NCBI GenBank assembly: GCA_023428295.1
Contig: JAEYYV010000255.1
Location: forward strand, 1 to 30,668
From: Pseudomonadota bacterium
GTDB taxonomy: Bacteria; Myxococcota_A; Polyangia; Haliangiales; Haliangiaceae
Length of the DNA: 30,668 nt
Direction of reading: 5' to 3'
Of this stretch, positions 18,001 through 25,814 are shown in pieces (position 1 is the first letter of the stretch; the number at the start of each line of letters is the position of its first letter). The notes beneath the pieces are model-generated. The model worked only from the letters and a program-made list of their open reading frames with translations, was not told the DNA's origin and did not search any database. The position numbers were made by a program, and so were the translations under genes.

Positions 18001-20534
18001 GCGCCGACGACTTTGACCTTCGCCGGCTTCTTCACCTCGAGGAACCATCCATCGGTCTTCGCGCCGAGGTAGCGCTTGTACTTGAAGTACGGAACGGTGA
18101 ACGACTTCGCGATCACCTCGTTGGACGGCGACGTCACCGCCGCGCGCACGAGGAGATCCGAGTCCTGGTAGACGTCCGTCGGGCTGATCGCCACGTTGAT
18201 CGCCGCGTTGCCCTGGTCGTCGAGCGTGACGTGATCCTCGGTGACGAGCTGTTGGCTGTACGATGACTCGTCGTAGTAGTAGTTGTCGTACCGGCGATCG
18301 TCGGCGAACTGGAACTCGGCGAGCTCCTTGTCGAAGCTCACGCTGCGCTTGCGGCTGTGCACCGTGACATTCACCTCGCCGCTGCGCAGCGGTGCGCCGT
18401 ACAGGTAGCTCGCGTTGATCGTCGCCGCGACCTTGCCGCGATGAACGATGCGCGGCAGGGACAGCTTGCCCGTCACCTCGAACGTCGCTGCGCGATACTC
18501 CTCGACGGAGAACTCGCGCGTGAACGTGCCGAGGTCGCCCACCTTCGCGCGAATCGTGTAGTCACCGAGGCGCGCATCGGCCGGTAGATCCGCGTCGAGC
18601 CAGAAGCCGCCGAACGCCGACAGCTTCGCGGTGGCCTCCGTGAACTGCTTGCCCTGCGGCCCCGTGATCTCCACCGCGACCTTCTGCCCCGCCGCTGGCG
18701 TGGTGAGCGGCTCGCCGAGCTTGCTCACGCGCGCGATGCCCTTGATGTGCACCTTCTCGCCGGGGCGATACAGCCCGCGATCCGTGTGCATGAAGCCGCG
18801 AAGCTTCTGCGCGCCGACCGAGCCATCGACGGAGACATTGAAGTTCCACGCCGCGAGACCACCCGAGCGGTTCGGGTTGATCATCGTCCAGTCGTTGCCG
18901 AGCTGCGCGTAGATGCGAATGCCGTTCTCGCTCGACGACCACTCGTTCTCTTCCTCCTCGGACACCGCGGCCTTGCCGGTGATCTTGGCGGTCGGCGGCA
19001 GCACGGCGACGCCGTTCGCGTCGGTGGTGCCCGTGAACGTCACCTTGCCGGTCGCATCGCGCACGGTGATGGTCGCGCCCGGCAGCGGCTTACCTGTCGA
19101 CAGCCTCGTCGCCCACACGAGTCCGCGCGATGGCGACAGCTTGCTGACGAGGCCGATGTCCGTGAAGTTGACGAGCACCTTCTGCCGGCCACCGTTCTCG
19201 TACGGATACTTCTCGACCTCTTTGCTGCCGACCTCGACGTAGTACATGCCGGGTCCCGGCTGCGTACCGAACAGCTCCTGCGCGCCGAGCGAGTGCTGTC
19301 CCCACTTGTTCTTCGTGCCGGTGATCGAGATCGTCTTCGACTTCCCGGTGAGCTTTGCCGCCTTGAGATCTGCCGCCGTGGGGTCCCACCAACCGAGAAG
19401 CCCGGTCACCAGGTGCATGTTCGTCTGCGTGACGTCGACGGCGGTCACGTCCAGCTTCGACACGTTGCGCGTCCAGATCGGAATCACGGGACGCGACAGC
19501 TCGGCGACGAAGTATCCCGACTCCATCGAGATCGTCGGCTTGGCATCCGTCGTATGGAACGTCAGCGTCTCCGTCTTGCCGAGCGCCTGACCGTACACGT
19601 CCTTCTGCGCTCCATCGATCGTCAGCGTGTACGTCGTCAGCGGTTCGAGCTGCACGCCGCAGCTCAGGCCCGCCGGCTGCGCGCCGTCGTGACAGCGCTG
19701 CGGAAAGCCGGGGGCCTTGGGCTCGAGCGTCATCGCGTATGGCTCGGCGAGCGGATTGGAGAACGCGATATCGAGCGACAGATCCTCGTCCGGAACGATA
19801 TCGTTTCCACTCGGCGTGAGCCCCACGAAGGTGAGCTTGCCGTACGTCCTGAACTTCTCCGTCACCGCCTCGGCGAGGCCGAGGTTGCCAACGGTTCCGC
19901 GCAATCCCGCACGACACGTGACCGTCCACTCCGCATCGAGTGTGAGCTCGCCCGTCGGCTGCACGCTGAACATGCGCGAGGGTCCCGCCGCCGAGTCCGG
20001 CGCGAGCTTCACCTTGTGCTTGTTGGGCCCGGACTCGAAGCTGCAGTTCTGCGCGACCTGCTCGAACGCGACCTCTTGCGTGAAGTCGAGGCGAACGATC
20101 GGAGCCTTGGTCGCGCGCCCCCTGTTGTCGAGCACGTCGACCGTGGCTCGCAAGCGCTCGGTGAAGAACGCGAAGACGGTCGGCGTGCCGGTCGTCGCTC
20201 CATCGAGGGCTTTGGCTTCGCCCGGGACCGTGACGACATACTTCGTCGACACCGGCAAGCTCGCCGACGGAACGAACGCGAGTGTGCGCTCGTCGGTCCA
20301 CGTCGCCTTACCTGCGATCGGTGGATCGATCGTCATCGGCGGCTTCGCGACCGGCTGCCCGACGGCCGCCTTGGGCACCATCGCGTGCGAGAAGACGAGG
20401 ACCACGCGCATCTGGCCGGTGACTTCTCCGGTAGGCGTGGCGGCGACGCTCAGGTCGCCTTTCGTTTTCGTTCCCCCACCACACGCAGCGAGTGCTGCGA
20501 CCACAACGATTCCGATAAGACGATTGGTTCCCAT
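15033..20534 (-). CDS. Bacterial alpha-2-macroglobulin (YfhM-type), lipoprotein with intact thioester
   Basis: 1833 residues, within the usual range for large bacterial macroglobulins (about 1600-2000). The signal peptide ends in the lipobox LAAC, with Cys 18 lipidated. An N-terminal Ig-like region of about 500 residues precedes the macroglobulin domains (RGLYRPGEKVHIKG near 590, typical of MG2). A bait-like region follows. The family motif TDANGVATVKFNAPDNLTAF lies just before the thioester domain. The thioester CLEQ lies at 1369-1372 in YPYGCLEQTTSK. An alpha-alpha toroid domain surrounds it, and a receptor-binding-like domain closes the protein. These proteins trap attacking proteases in the periplasm after bait cleavage. 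The gene overlaps pbpC, so both are translated together. It starts 114 bp after the CapA-like gene. Confidence 0.95.
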
Positions 20535-20648
20535 GGCGTCGCCGCGAAACTAACACGCCGCCTCGTCGCATGCCGGTCTCACGAAGCGTACGCCCGCGAC
20601 ACTTTTGAAGGCTTCGGGCGAACGTCCGAATCGAGATCGATATTGCGG

Positions 20649-22436
20649 CTATCGATTGCGCTGTACGTGTCGCTTCGATCGGCGTCGCTTCTCGGGATGT
20701 TGGGGGTCCGCGCTGATCGTGACCGCGCGGTTGTCGATCGGATACTTCGTGCGCACGAAAGCGACGATGTCCTTGGCGGTCGCCGAGCCGGCGATCGTTC
20801 CGCGCCGGAGCTTGCTCTGCTTGATCACGAAGTCGCCGACGCGCGTCACGTAGAACGCGTCGTCGGTCGTCGAGAGCGTTCCGTCGAGATCGACGATCAA
20901 CGGATAGCGCTTGCCGGGCTCGAGCGGCGCCGGCTGCGTGATCTTGATCCGCTGGGACTTGCCGTCGACGACGAACGAGTCTGGTCGTTCGCGTGTGGCC
21001 GGTGGCTGTGCGGGCTCGGCCCACGGATCCGGCGGCGCGATGGTCGATGCAGCCACCGAGAGATCCGCGAGCAGCTCCCCGCGCTCGTCATCCGAGAGAA
21101 GACGCGGGCGGCCCTTCTCGGTACGGGTGAAGATGTGCCCGACGGTGAGCAGCTTGCCGTCGTGGATATAGAGCTTGTCGACGGTGGCCTCGCGTTGGCC
21201 CTCGCGATACTGCGCGAACAGGATGTTGCCCGGGCCGTAATGGACATAGGCGCCGTGGTGGACATCCCACGGGTGCGCGACGTGCGCTTGGCTGCCGAGG
21301 ACGAACATCGCGCCCGCCTCGGCGAGGCTTCGCAGATCGCGCACGAGGTCGGGCGCCGGCGTGTGCGTGCGGAGCTCGCGGTGCTGCACGGTGGCGATCG
21401 GCAGGTAGCCGTCGCGGCGCAGCTCGTGGATCTGCCACTTCATGCGCGCCCAATCGCAGTTCGCGGTGCCGAGACCGGCGCTGATCGCCTTGACCCACCA
21501 GTTGACCGCGTTGCATCCGACGAACGCGAGGCGGTTTCCGTTGTGCTCGACGAAGCGCGGCTCGCTCGCCTCGATCTGCGTGCGGCCGCCGCCGAACCAG
21601 ATCCACCCGCGTTGCTCGTACATCTTGATCGTGCGCGCCATCGCGCGTTGGCCGTAGTCCGTGAGGTGACTGCCGGTGAGCTCGACGAGCTTGGTGTTCA
21701 GCGCTTCGAGCAACTCGACGTAGCGATCACGCGCGCAGAACTTCAGCTTCGGCTTGTCTTGGCCCGTGTTCGGTTTGCAGTCGCGCACGAACGCGACCTC
21801 ATTCGAGACGTGCACGAGGTCGGCGCTACGAAAGAACGGCGCGATGTGCTTCACGGTGTCGAGGACGCCCGTGTCGTCGACGCGCTTCGCGGTGCGACCG
21901 GTCAGCGCGGTGGTGCCGCTCATCACGAGCGTGGTGAGCTTCTGGCGATCGATGTTGCCGGCGCCGCATACGGGGACCGCGAGCACGCTGTCGTCGAGAA
22001 GCGGGTGCTTGCCATCGATCGCGATCACGCTCCACGCGGGCGACAGCTCGTGCGCCGGCACGATCGCCCAGCCGTCGATCTCGCGTGCTCTTGCTGGGAG
22101 CACCGGCCCGTTGCCGCGCGGACCGAGCATGCCGGCGAGCGCGCGCGCCGTGAGTTCGCTCGCCGCGATCGTGCCGCTTTGCCAGGCGCTGACGAGCTCG
22201 TCGCGATCGATCGACAGCGTCGACTCGAACGGGCCCGCGATCAGCGCGAACCGCCAGCGCGCCGTGGGAGCGTCCCCGGCGGCGCACGCGCCCGGGATCA
22301 CAGGCTCGTTCGCCGCGGCGACGACGACGGGCGGTTGATCCGTCACGGTGGTCTCGGGGGCGAACGGCACCGACGGAGCGGGCTCCTGCGCACCACACGC
22401 GCACGCGAGCAGCCACATGGCTGTCATCACCCTCAC
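20649..22436 (-). CDS. CapA/PgsA-like metallophosphatase-fold lipoprotein with extra C-terminal region
   Basis: 595 residues. The start is probably ATG 22436; ATGs at 22427 and 22418 are possible. A short signal peptide leads to ACACG (Cys 12 or 14), which suggests a lipoprotein. Residues 20-150 are a periplasmic-binding-like region. A CapA domain spans roughly 150-420. It includes TGVLDTVKHIAPFFRSADLVHVSNEV, ELTGSHLTDYG, WFGGGRTQIEA, RLAFVGCN, and GSQAHVAHPWDVHHGAYVHYGPGN, which are the family's conserved metal-site positions. Family members act in poly-gamma-glutamate or capsule export, but many have unknown roles. Residues about 450-595, ending in a basic stretch, are not part of the CapA domain and I do not recognise them. 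Upstream of the macroglobulin and PBP1C on the same strand. Confidence 0.85.
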   Translation of the reverse strand: MRVMTAMWLLACACGAQEPAPSVPFAPETTVTDQPPVVVAAANEPVIPGACAAGDAPTARWRFALIAGPFESTLSIDRDELVSAWQSGTIAASELTARALAGMLGPRGNGPVLPARAREIDGWAIVPAHELSPAWSVIAIDGKHPLLDDSVLAVPVCGAGNIDRQKLTTLVMSGTTALTGRTAKRVDDTGVLDTVKHIAPFFRSADLVHVSNEVAFVRDCKPNTGQDKPKLKFCARDRYVELLEALNTKLVELTGSHLTDYGQRAMARTIKMYEQRGWIWFGGGRTQIEASEPRFVEHNGNRLAFVGCNAVNWWVKAISAGLGTANCDWARMKWQIHELRRDGYLPIATVQHRELRTHTPAPDLVRDLRSLAEAGAMFVLGSQAHVAHPWDVHHGAYVHYGPGNILFAQYREGQREATVDKLYIHDGKLLTVGHIFTRTEKGRPRLLSDDERGELLADLSVAASTIAPPDPWAEPAQPPATRERPDSFVVDGKSQRIKITQPAPLEPGKRYPLIVDLDGTLSTTDDAFYVTRVGDFVIKQSKLRRGTIAGSATAKDIVAFVRTKYPIDNRAVTISADPQHPEKRRRSKRHVQRNR

Positions 22437-22450
22437 CGCTCAGCATCTTA

Positions 22451-24877
22451 ATGTACGAGCGCGAAGACGCGCTAGGGTGCACCGGCGTGTCGACCATCGA
22501 GGACGAATGGCTATGGGGCTGGGACCCGCCGCCGGGAATCGTCTCGGTGTGGTCCGAGGGCGATGGCCGCGTGCATGTCTGGCGGCGCGACAACGGCGCG
22601 CTCGTTCACGAGCAGGTCGCGTTTCGCCCGTGGATCCTCGTCGACGCGATCGCGCGACCCGAGCCGACCGATCGCATCAGCGTGCGCGAGCTCGCGGGTG
22701 ACGGCGAGCTGCGGTTCGTCGCGCGCGGCGATGACATGGCCTCGCTCGGCGCCGCCGTGATTCGCGCAGCCACGCGCCGGCTCGGCGAGCACGTGAACCA
22801 CGTGCGCGACCTCGGCGACAGCGTGCTGGTGCTCGCGCCCGAGGAGCAGTACCTCGTGGCGACGGGACGCACGATGTTCCGCGACATCGATCTCGGCGAC
22901 GTGCGCCGCATGCAAATCGATCTCGAGACCACGGGGCTCGATCCGCAGCGCGATCGGATCTTCCTCGCGGCGATCCGCACGCCCGATGGAGACGTCGCGC
23001 TGCTCGAGGACGCCGACGAGGCGCGCCTGGTCGGCGCGATCGTCGATCGCATCCGCGCGATCGATCCGGACGTGATCGAGAACCACAACCTGCACGGCTT
23101 CGACCTACCCTTCCTCGACAAGCGCGCACGCTCGCTCGGCGTACCGCTCGCGATCGGCCGCGTCGGCCCGCCGGGCTTGCGCCAACGAGGTGCACGTCGC
23201 GGCGTCGCGATCGGCAGCGGCGATACCGCGCGGCGCGTTCGCTTCAGCGCGGCCGGACGCGAGCTGATCGACACCCTCGACGCGGTGTTGCGTCACGACT
23301 TCGCGGCGCGCGACTTGCCCGGACATGGGCTCGCGGCCGTCGCGCGGCACATGGGCGTCGCCGGTCCGGATCGCGAGCACATACGTGGCGACCAGATCTG
23401 GGACGTCTACCAGCGCGACCCCGAACGTGTCCGTCGCTACGCGCGCGCCGACGTCGAGGAGGTCGCGGGCCTCGCGCTGCTTCTGTGCGGTCCGGCCTTC
23501 GCACTCGCGCGCATGGCGCCGCGTCGCTACGAGCGCCTCGCGGATGCCGGCCCGGCGACCGGCGTGATCGATCCGCTGCTCGTTCGCGCGTACCTGCGCG
23601 CGGGCGAAGCGCTGCCCGCGCACCGAGCGGGAGACGGCACCGAGCACAGCGGCGCTGCGTTGCACTTGTTCGCCGCGGGCGTCGCGCACCGCGTGGTCAA
23701 AGCGGACGTCGCGAGCCTCTATCCGTCGCTGATGCGTCAGTTCCAGATCACGCCGGCGCGCGATCGCAGGCGAGCGCTGCTCTCGATCGTCGATCGCCTC
23801 GTCACGCAGCGACTCGCTGCCAAGGCCGCCGCGAAGGCCGCGCCGCCCCACTCCGCCGAGCGCCACCGGCACGAAGCGATGTCCGCCGCGATGAAGCTCG
23901 TCGTGAACTCCGCGTATGGCTATCTCGGCGCCGGCGGACTCACGCGGTTCTCCGACGTGTACGCGGCGAACGAGGTCACGCGGCGCGGTCGCGAGACGCT
24001 GACGCTCATGTGCGACGCGCTTCGTGCGCGCGGCGTCACGCTCCTCGAGGCCGACACCGACGGCGTGTACTTCTCGGTGCCCGACACGTGGACCACCGAC
24101 GACGAAGCGCGCGTCGTGACCGAGGTCGGCGCACTGCTGCCGCCGCTGGTGCAGCTCGAGCTCGAGGGTCGCTACACCGCGATGCTCTCGCACGAGCCCA
24201 AGAACTATGCGCTGCTCGCATGTAGCGGCGAGCTGATCTTGCGCGGCGTTGCATTTCGCTCGAGCCGCGCGGAACCGTTCGGCGAGGCGTTCCTGCGCAG
24301 CGCGATCGAGCGCCTGTTCGCGAACGACATCGTTGGCGTGCGCGACGTGTATCTCGCGACGGTGTCGGCGCTGCGCAAGCGCGCCATCGCCACGTACGAT
24401 GTCTCGTCGCGCGTGCGGCTGTCCAAGACGCCCGTGCAATACCTCGCCACGCGCGAGTCGCGCCGCGAGCTGTCGTACGAGGCCATGCTCGCGAGCGGGC
24501 GCACCTCGTGGTCCGTCGGCGAACGCGTGCGCGTCTACCGGACGCAGCGCGGAACCGGGCGCGTACTTCGAGAGACCGACGAGACCGACGAGATCGACGA
24601 GCTAGACGAGCTAGACGACGACAAGCACATGCCGACCGAAGGATTCGACGCGGCCTCGAGAGCTCGCGATCCGCGCGACTACGATATCGATCACTACGTG
24701 CGCATCCTCCGCGACAACTTCGCGAGCCGCCTCGCTCGTGCGCTCTCTCCCGAGGACTTCGCCGTCGTGTTCGCCGACCCCGATCAGCTCTCGCTGTTCG
24801 CGCCACCGCTCGCGACGATGCGCACGGTGCTCACGCCGGTTCTCGAGTCGTCGACAGAAGCAGACGCTGACGAGTGA
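22451..24877 (+). CDS. Family B DNA polymerase with 3'-5' exonuclease
   Basis: 808 residues from ATG 22451; an in-frame GTG at 22487 (giving MSTIEDEWLWGW) is a real alternative. The exonuclease has Exo I DLETTGL (D157, E159), Exo II NHNLHGFD (N211, D218) and Exo III YARAD (Y330, D334). The polymerase has motif A DVASLYPS (D419), motif B KLVVNSAYG (K482) and motif C EADTDGVYF (D535, D537). All catalytic residues are present, so it should be an active proofreading polymerase. Size is similar to E. coli Pol II (783), which bypasses damage, but overall sequence is divergent and this is probably a separate bacterial PolB lineage. The C-terminal part carries an acidic repeat. Divergent from the CapA-like gene with a gap of 14 bp. 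Confidence 0.93.
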   Translation: MYEREDALGCTGVSTIEDEWLWGWDPPPGIVSVWSEGDGRVHVWRRDNGALVHEQVAFRPWILVDAIARPEPTDRISVRELAGDGELRFVARGDDMASLGAAVIRAATRRLGEHVNHVRDLGDSVLVLAPEEQYLVATGRTMFRDIDLGDVRRMQIDLETTGLDPQRDRIFLAAIRTPDGDVALLEDADEARLVGAIVDRIRAIDPDVIENHNLHGFDLPFLDKRARSLGVPLAIGRVGPPGLRQRGARRGVAIGSGDTARRVRFSAAGRELIDTLDAVLRHDFAARDLPGHGLAAVARHMGVAGPDREHIRGDQIWDVYQRDPERVRRYARADVEEVAGLALLLCGPAFALARMAPRRYERLADAGPATGVIDPLLVRAYLRAGEALPAHRAGDGTEHSGAALHLFAAGVAHRVVKADVASLYPSLMRQFQITPARDRRRALLSIVDRLVTQRLAAKAAAKAAPPHSAERHRHEAMSAAMKLVVNSAYGYLGAGGLTRFSDVYAANEVTRRGRETLTLMCDALRARGVTLLEADTDGVYFSVPDTWTTDDEARVVTEVGALLPPLVQLELEGRYTAMLSHEPKNYALLACSGELILRGVAFRSSRAEPFGEAFLRSAIERLFANDIVGVRDVYLATVSALRKRAIATYDVSSRVRLSKTPVQYLATRESRRELSYEAMLASGRTSWSVGERVRVYRTQRGTGRVLRETDETDEIDELDELDDDKHMPTEGFDAASRARDPRDYDIDHYVRILRDNFASRLARALSPEDFAVVFADPDQLSLFAPPLATMRTVLTPVLESSTEADADE
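24572..24616 (+). repeat. 9-bp tandem repeat, five copies, in the DNA polymerase gene
   Basis: Five consecutive units of the form GAGnnnGAC (nnn = ACC, ACC, ATC, CTA, CTA) starting at 24572. They are in frame and code for E-T-D, E-T-D, E-I-D, E-L-D, E-L-D at residues 708-722, followed by DDDK. This gives a short acidic linker in the C-terminal part of the polymerase. The CTA codons are unusual for this GC-rich gene and suggest slippage-driven growth. Confidence 0.93.
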
Positions 24878-24901
24878 AGGCGCTCGCGTTGCGCGAAGGC
24901 A

Positions 24902-25387
24902 CTACGCGCGGCGCGCGGAGAGCGCCTTGCCCAGCTTGCCCAGCTCCTGCTCCCAACCCATCGTCGCGCGCCGCGTCCACTCGTCGGCGTGCATCGCATC
25001 GAACGTGAGCACCATGCGCACGCTGTTGCCCTGCGGGAACAGCTCGATGGTGTGCGTGACGTCGTACGGCGCTACGTCCTTGATGAAGTCGGTCGAGTGT
25101 TCGTACACGAGGCGCGCGTTCGGCACGACCTCGCGATAGCGGATGGTGTTCTCCGTCGCGACCGGCATGCCTGCCTGCTTCATGAACGCTACCATCTGCG
25201 GCGCCTCGGCGATCATCATGTAGACGAGCGTGCCGCCCGGCCGCAGATCGATCGTGCGGACCTCGACACGGAAGCCCTCGGGGCCCCACCACGACTCGAT
25301 GCCGTCCTTGGTGGTCCATAGCTCCCATACATCGGAGAGCGCGGCGTCGAACGTGCGCTCCATGGTGACTTGCTTGTTCTGGTTCAC
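24902..25387 (-). CDS. SRPBCC/AHSA1-type protein
   Basis: 161 residues from the GTG at 25387, which overlaps the ArsR stop as GTGA. An internal ATG (MERTFDA) is an alternative start. The sequence follows the AHSA1 (activator of Hsp90 ATPase homologue 1-like) pattern. MERTFDAALSDVWELWT begins the first strand and helix. WWGPEGF, a conserved turn, and RPGGTLVYMM come next. A C-terminal helix GWEQELGKLGKAL closes the hydrophobic cavity. Such START-like proteins bind small hydrophobic ligands. They very often sit downstream of an ArsR regulator, as here, suggesting a ligand-responsive pair, but the ligand is unknown. It converges with the DNA polymerase gene (24 bp between stops). Confidence 0.9.
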   Translation of the reverse strand: MNQNKQVTMERTFDAALSDVWELWTTKDGIESWWGPEGFRVEVRTIDLRPGGTLVYMMIAEAPQMVAFMKQAGMPVATENTIRYREVVPNARLVYEHSTDFIKDVAPYDVTHTIELFPQGNSVRMVLTFDAMHADEWTRRATMGWEQELGKLGKALSARRA

Positions 25388-25713
25388 TGCTTCTGGTCCT
25401 TTCGCGCTTTTCGGCGCTCGAGCTCTGCCGCAAACCGATCGAGACGTGCGTCCCACGTCTTCTTGAACTGCGAGAGCCATGCATCCAGCTCGTCGAACGG
25501 CTCGCGGCGCAGCGAGTACAAACGGCGCGCGCCTTGCGGGCGCACCTGTACGAAGCCCGCTTCCGCGAGCAGGCGCAGGTGACGAGACACGCCAGACTGA
25601 TGGATCTCCATCTGCTCGACGATGTCGTTGACTGCTTTCTCCCCCGTGCGCAGCACCTCCACGATGCGCCGCCGCGCGGGGTCCGCGAGCGTCTCGAACA
25701 CGGCTGCTTGCAT
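25384..25713 (-). CDS. ArsR-family winged-helix transcriptional regulator
   Basis: 109 residues from the ATG at 25713 (MQAAVFETLADPARRRIVEVL). An upstream in-frame ATG at 25746 would place the start inside the predicted promoter and adds Cys-containing residues foreign to the family, so it is rejected. ADPARRRIVEVL, the recognition helix region HQSGVSRHLRLLAEAGFV and the wing RPQGARRLYSL are typical ArsR/YczG-like. No metal-binding cysteine motif is present in the mature protein, so it is not a metal sensor of the arsenic type. The C-terminus is a charged helix. It overlaps the AHSA1 gene by four bases and probably represses its own operon. Confidence 0.92.
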   Translation of the reverse strand: MQAAVFETLADPARRRIVEVLRTGEKAVNDIVEQMEIHQSGVSRHLRLLAEAGFVQVRPQGARRLYSLRREPFDELDAWLSQFKKTWDARLDRFAAELERRKARKDQKQ

Positions 25714-25724
25714 AGCTGTGCATA

Positions 25725-25753
25725 TACATACTCGCGCATACGACAAGCGTCAA
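25725..25753 (-). promoter_or_regulatory. Promoter of the arsR-AHSA1 operon, with overlapping palindrome
   Basis: On the minus strand TTGACG (25753-25748) and TATGTA (25730-25725) are 17 bp apart, the ideal spacing for a housekeeping promoter. The -10 sits in the most AT-rich patch of the intergenic region. A near-palindrome, TGTATATGCA, covers 25728-25719 and would overlap the start of transcription, a usual place for an ArsR operator. Transcription would start only a few bases before the ArsR ATG (25713), so the message is close to leaderless. Confidence 0.5.
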
Positions 25754-25814
25754 GCGGGGAAGAAAATCGATCTCGGCGGCAACACTTTGCAGAGCGGCGG
25801 CAAGATGGGGGCGC

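Noticed and set aside
15696..18266. Plus-strand open frame of 856 codons opposite the macroglobulin gene
   Set aside because: Same shadow composition (runs of R, H, V, D, E) and no motif; a product of codon bias on the true strand.
18747..22451. Plus-strand open frame of more than 1200 codons opposite the macroglobulin and CapA-like genes
   Set aside because: It is dominated by Arg, His and Asp as expected for the reverse complement of GC-rich coding DNA. It has no domains, and the opposite strand encodes recognised proteins throughout.
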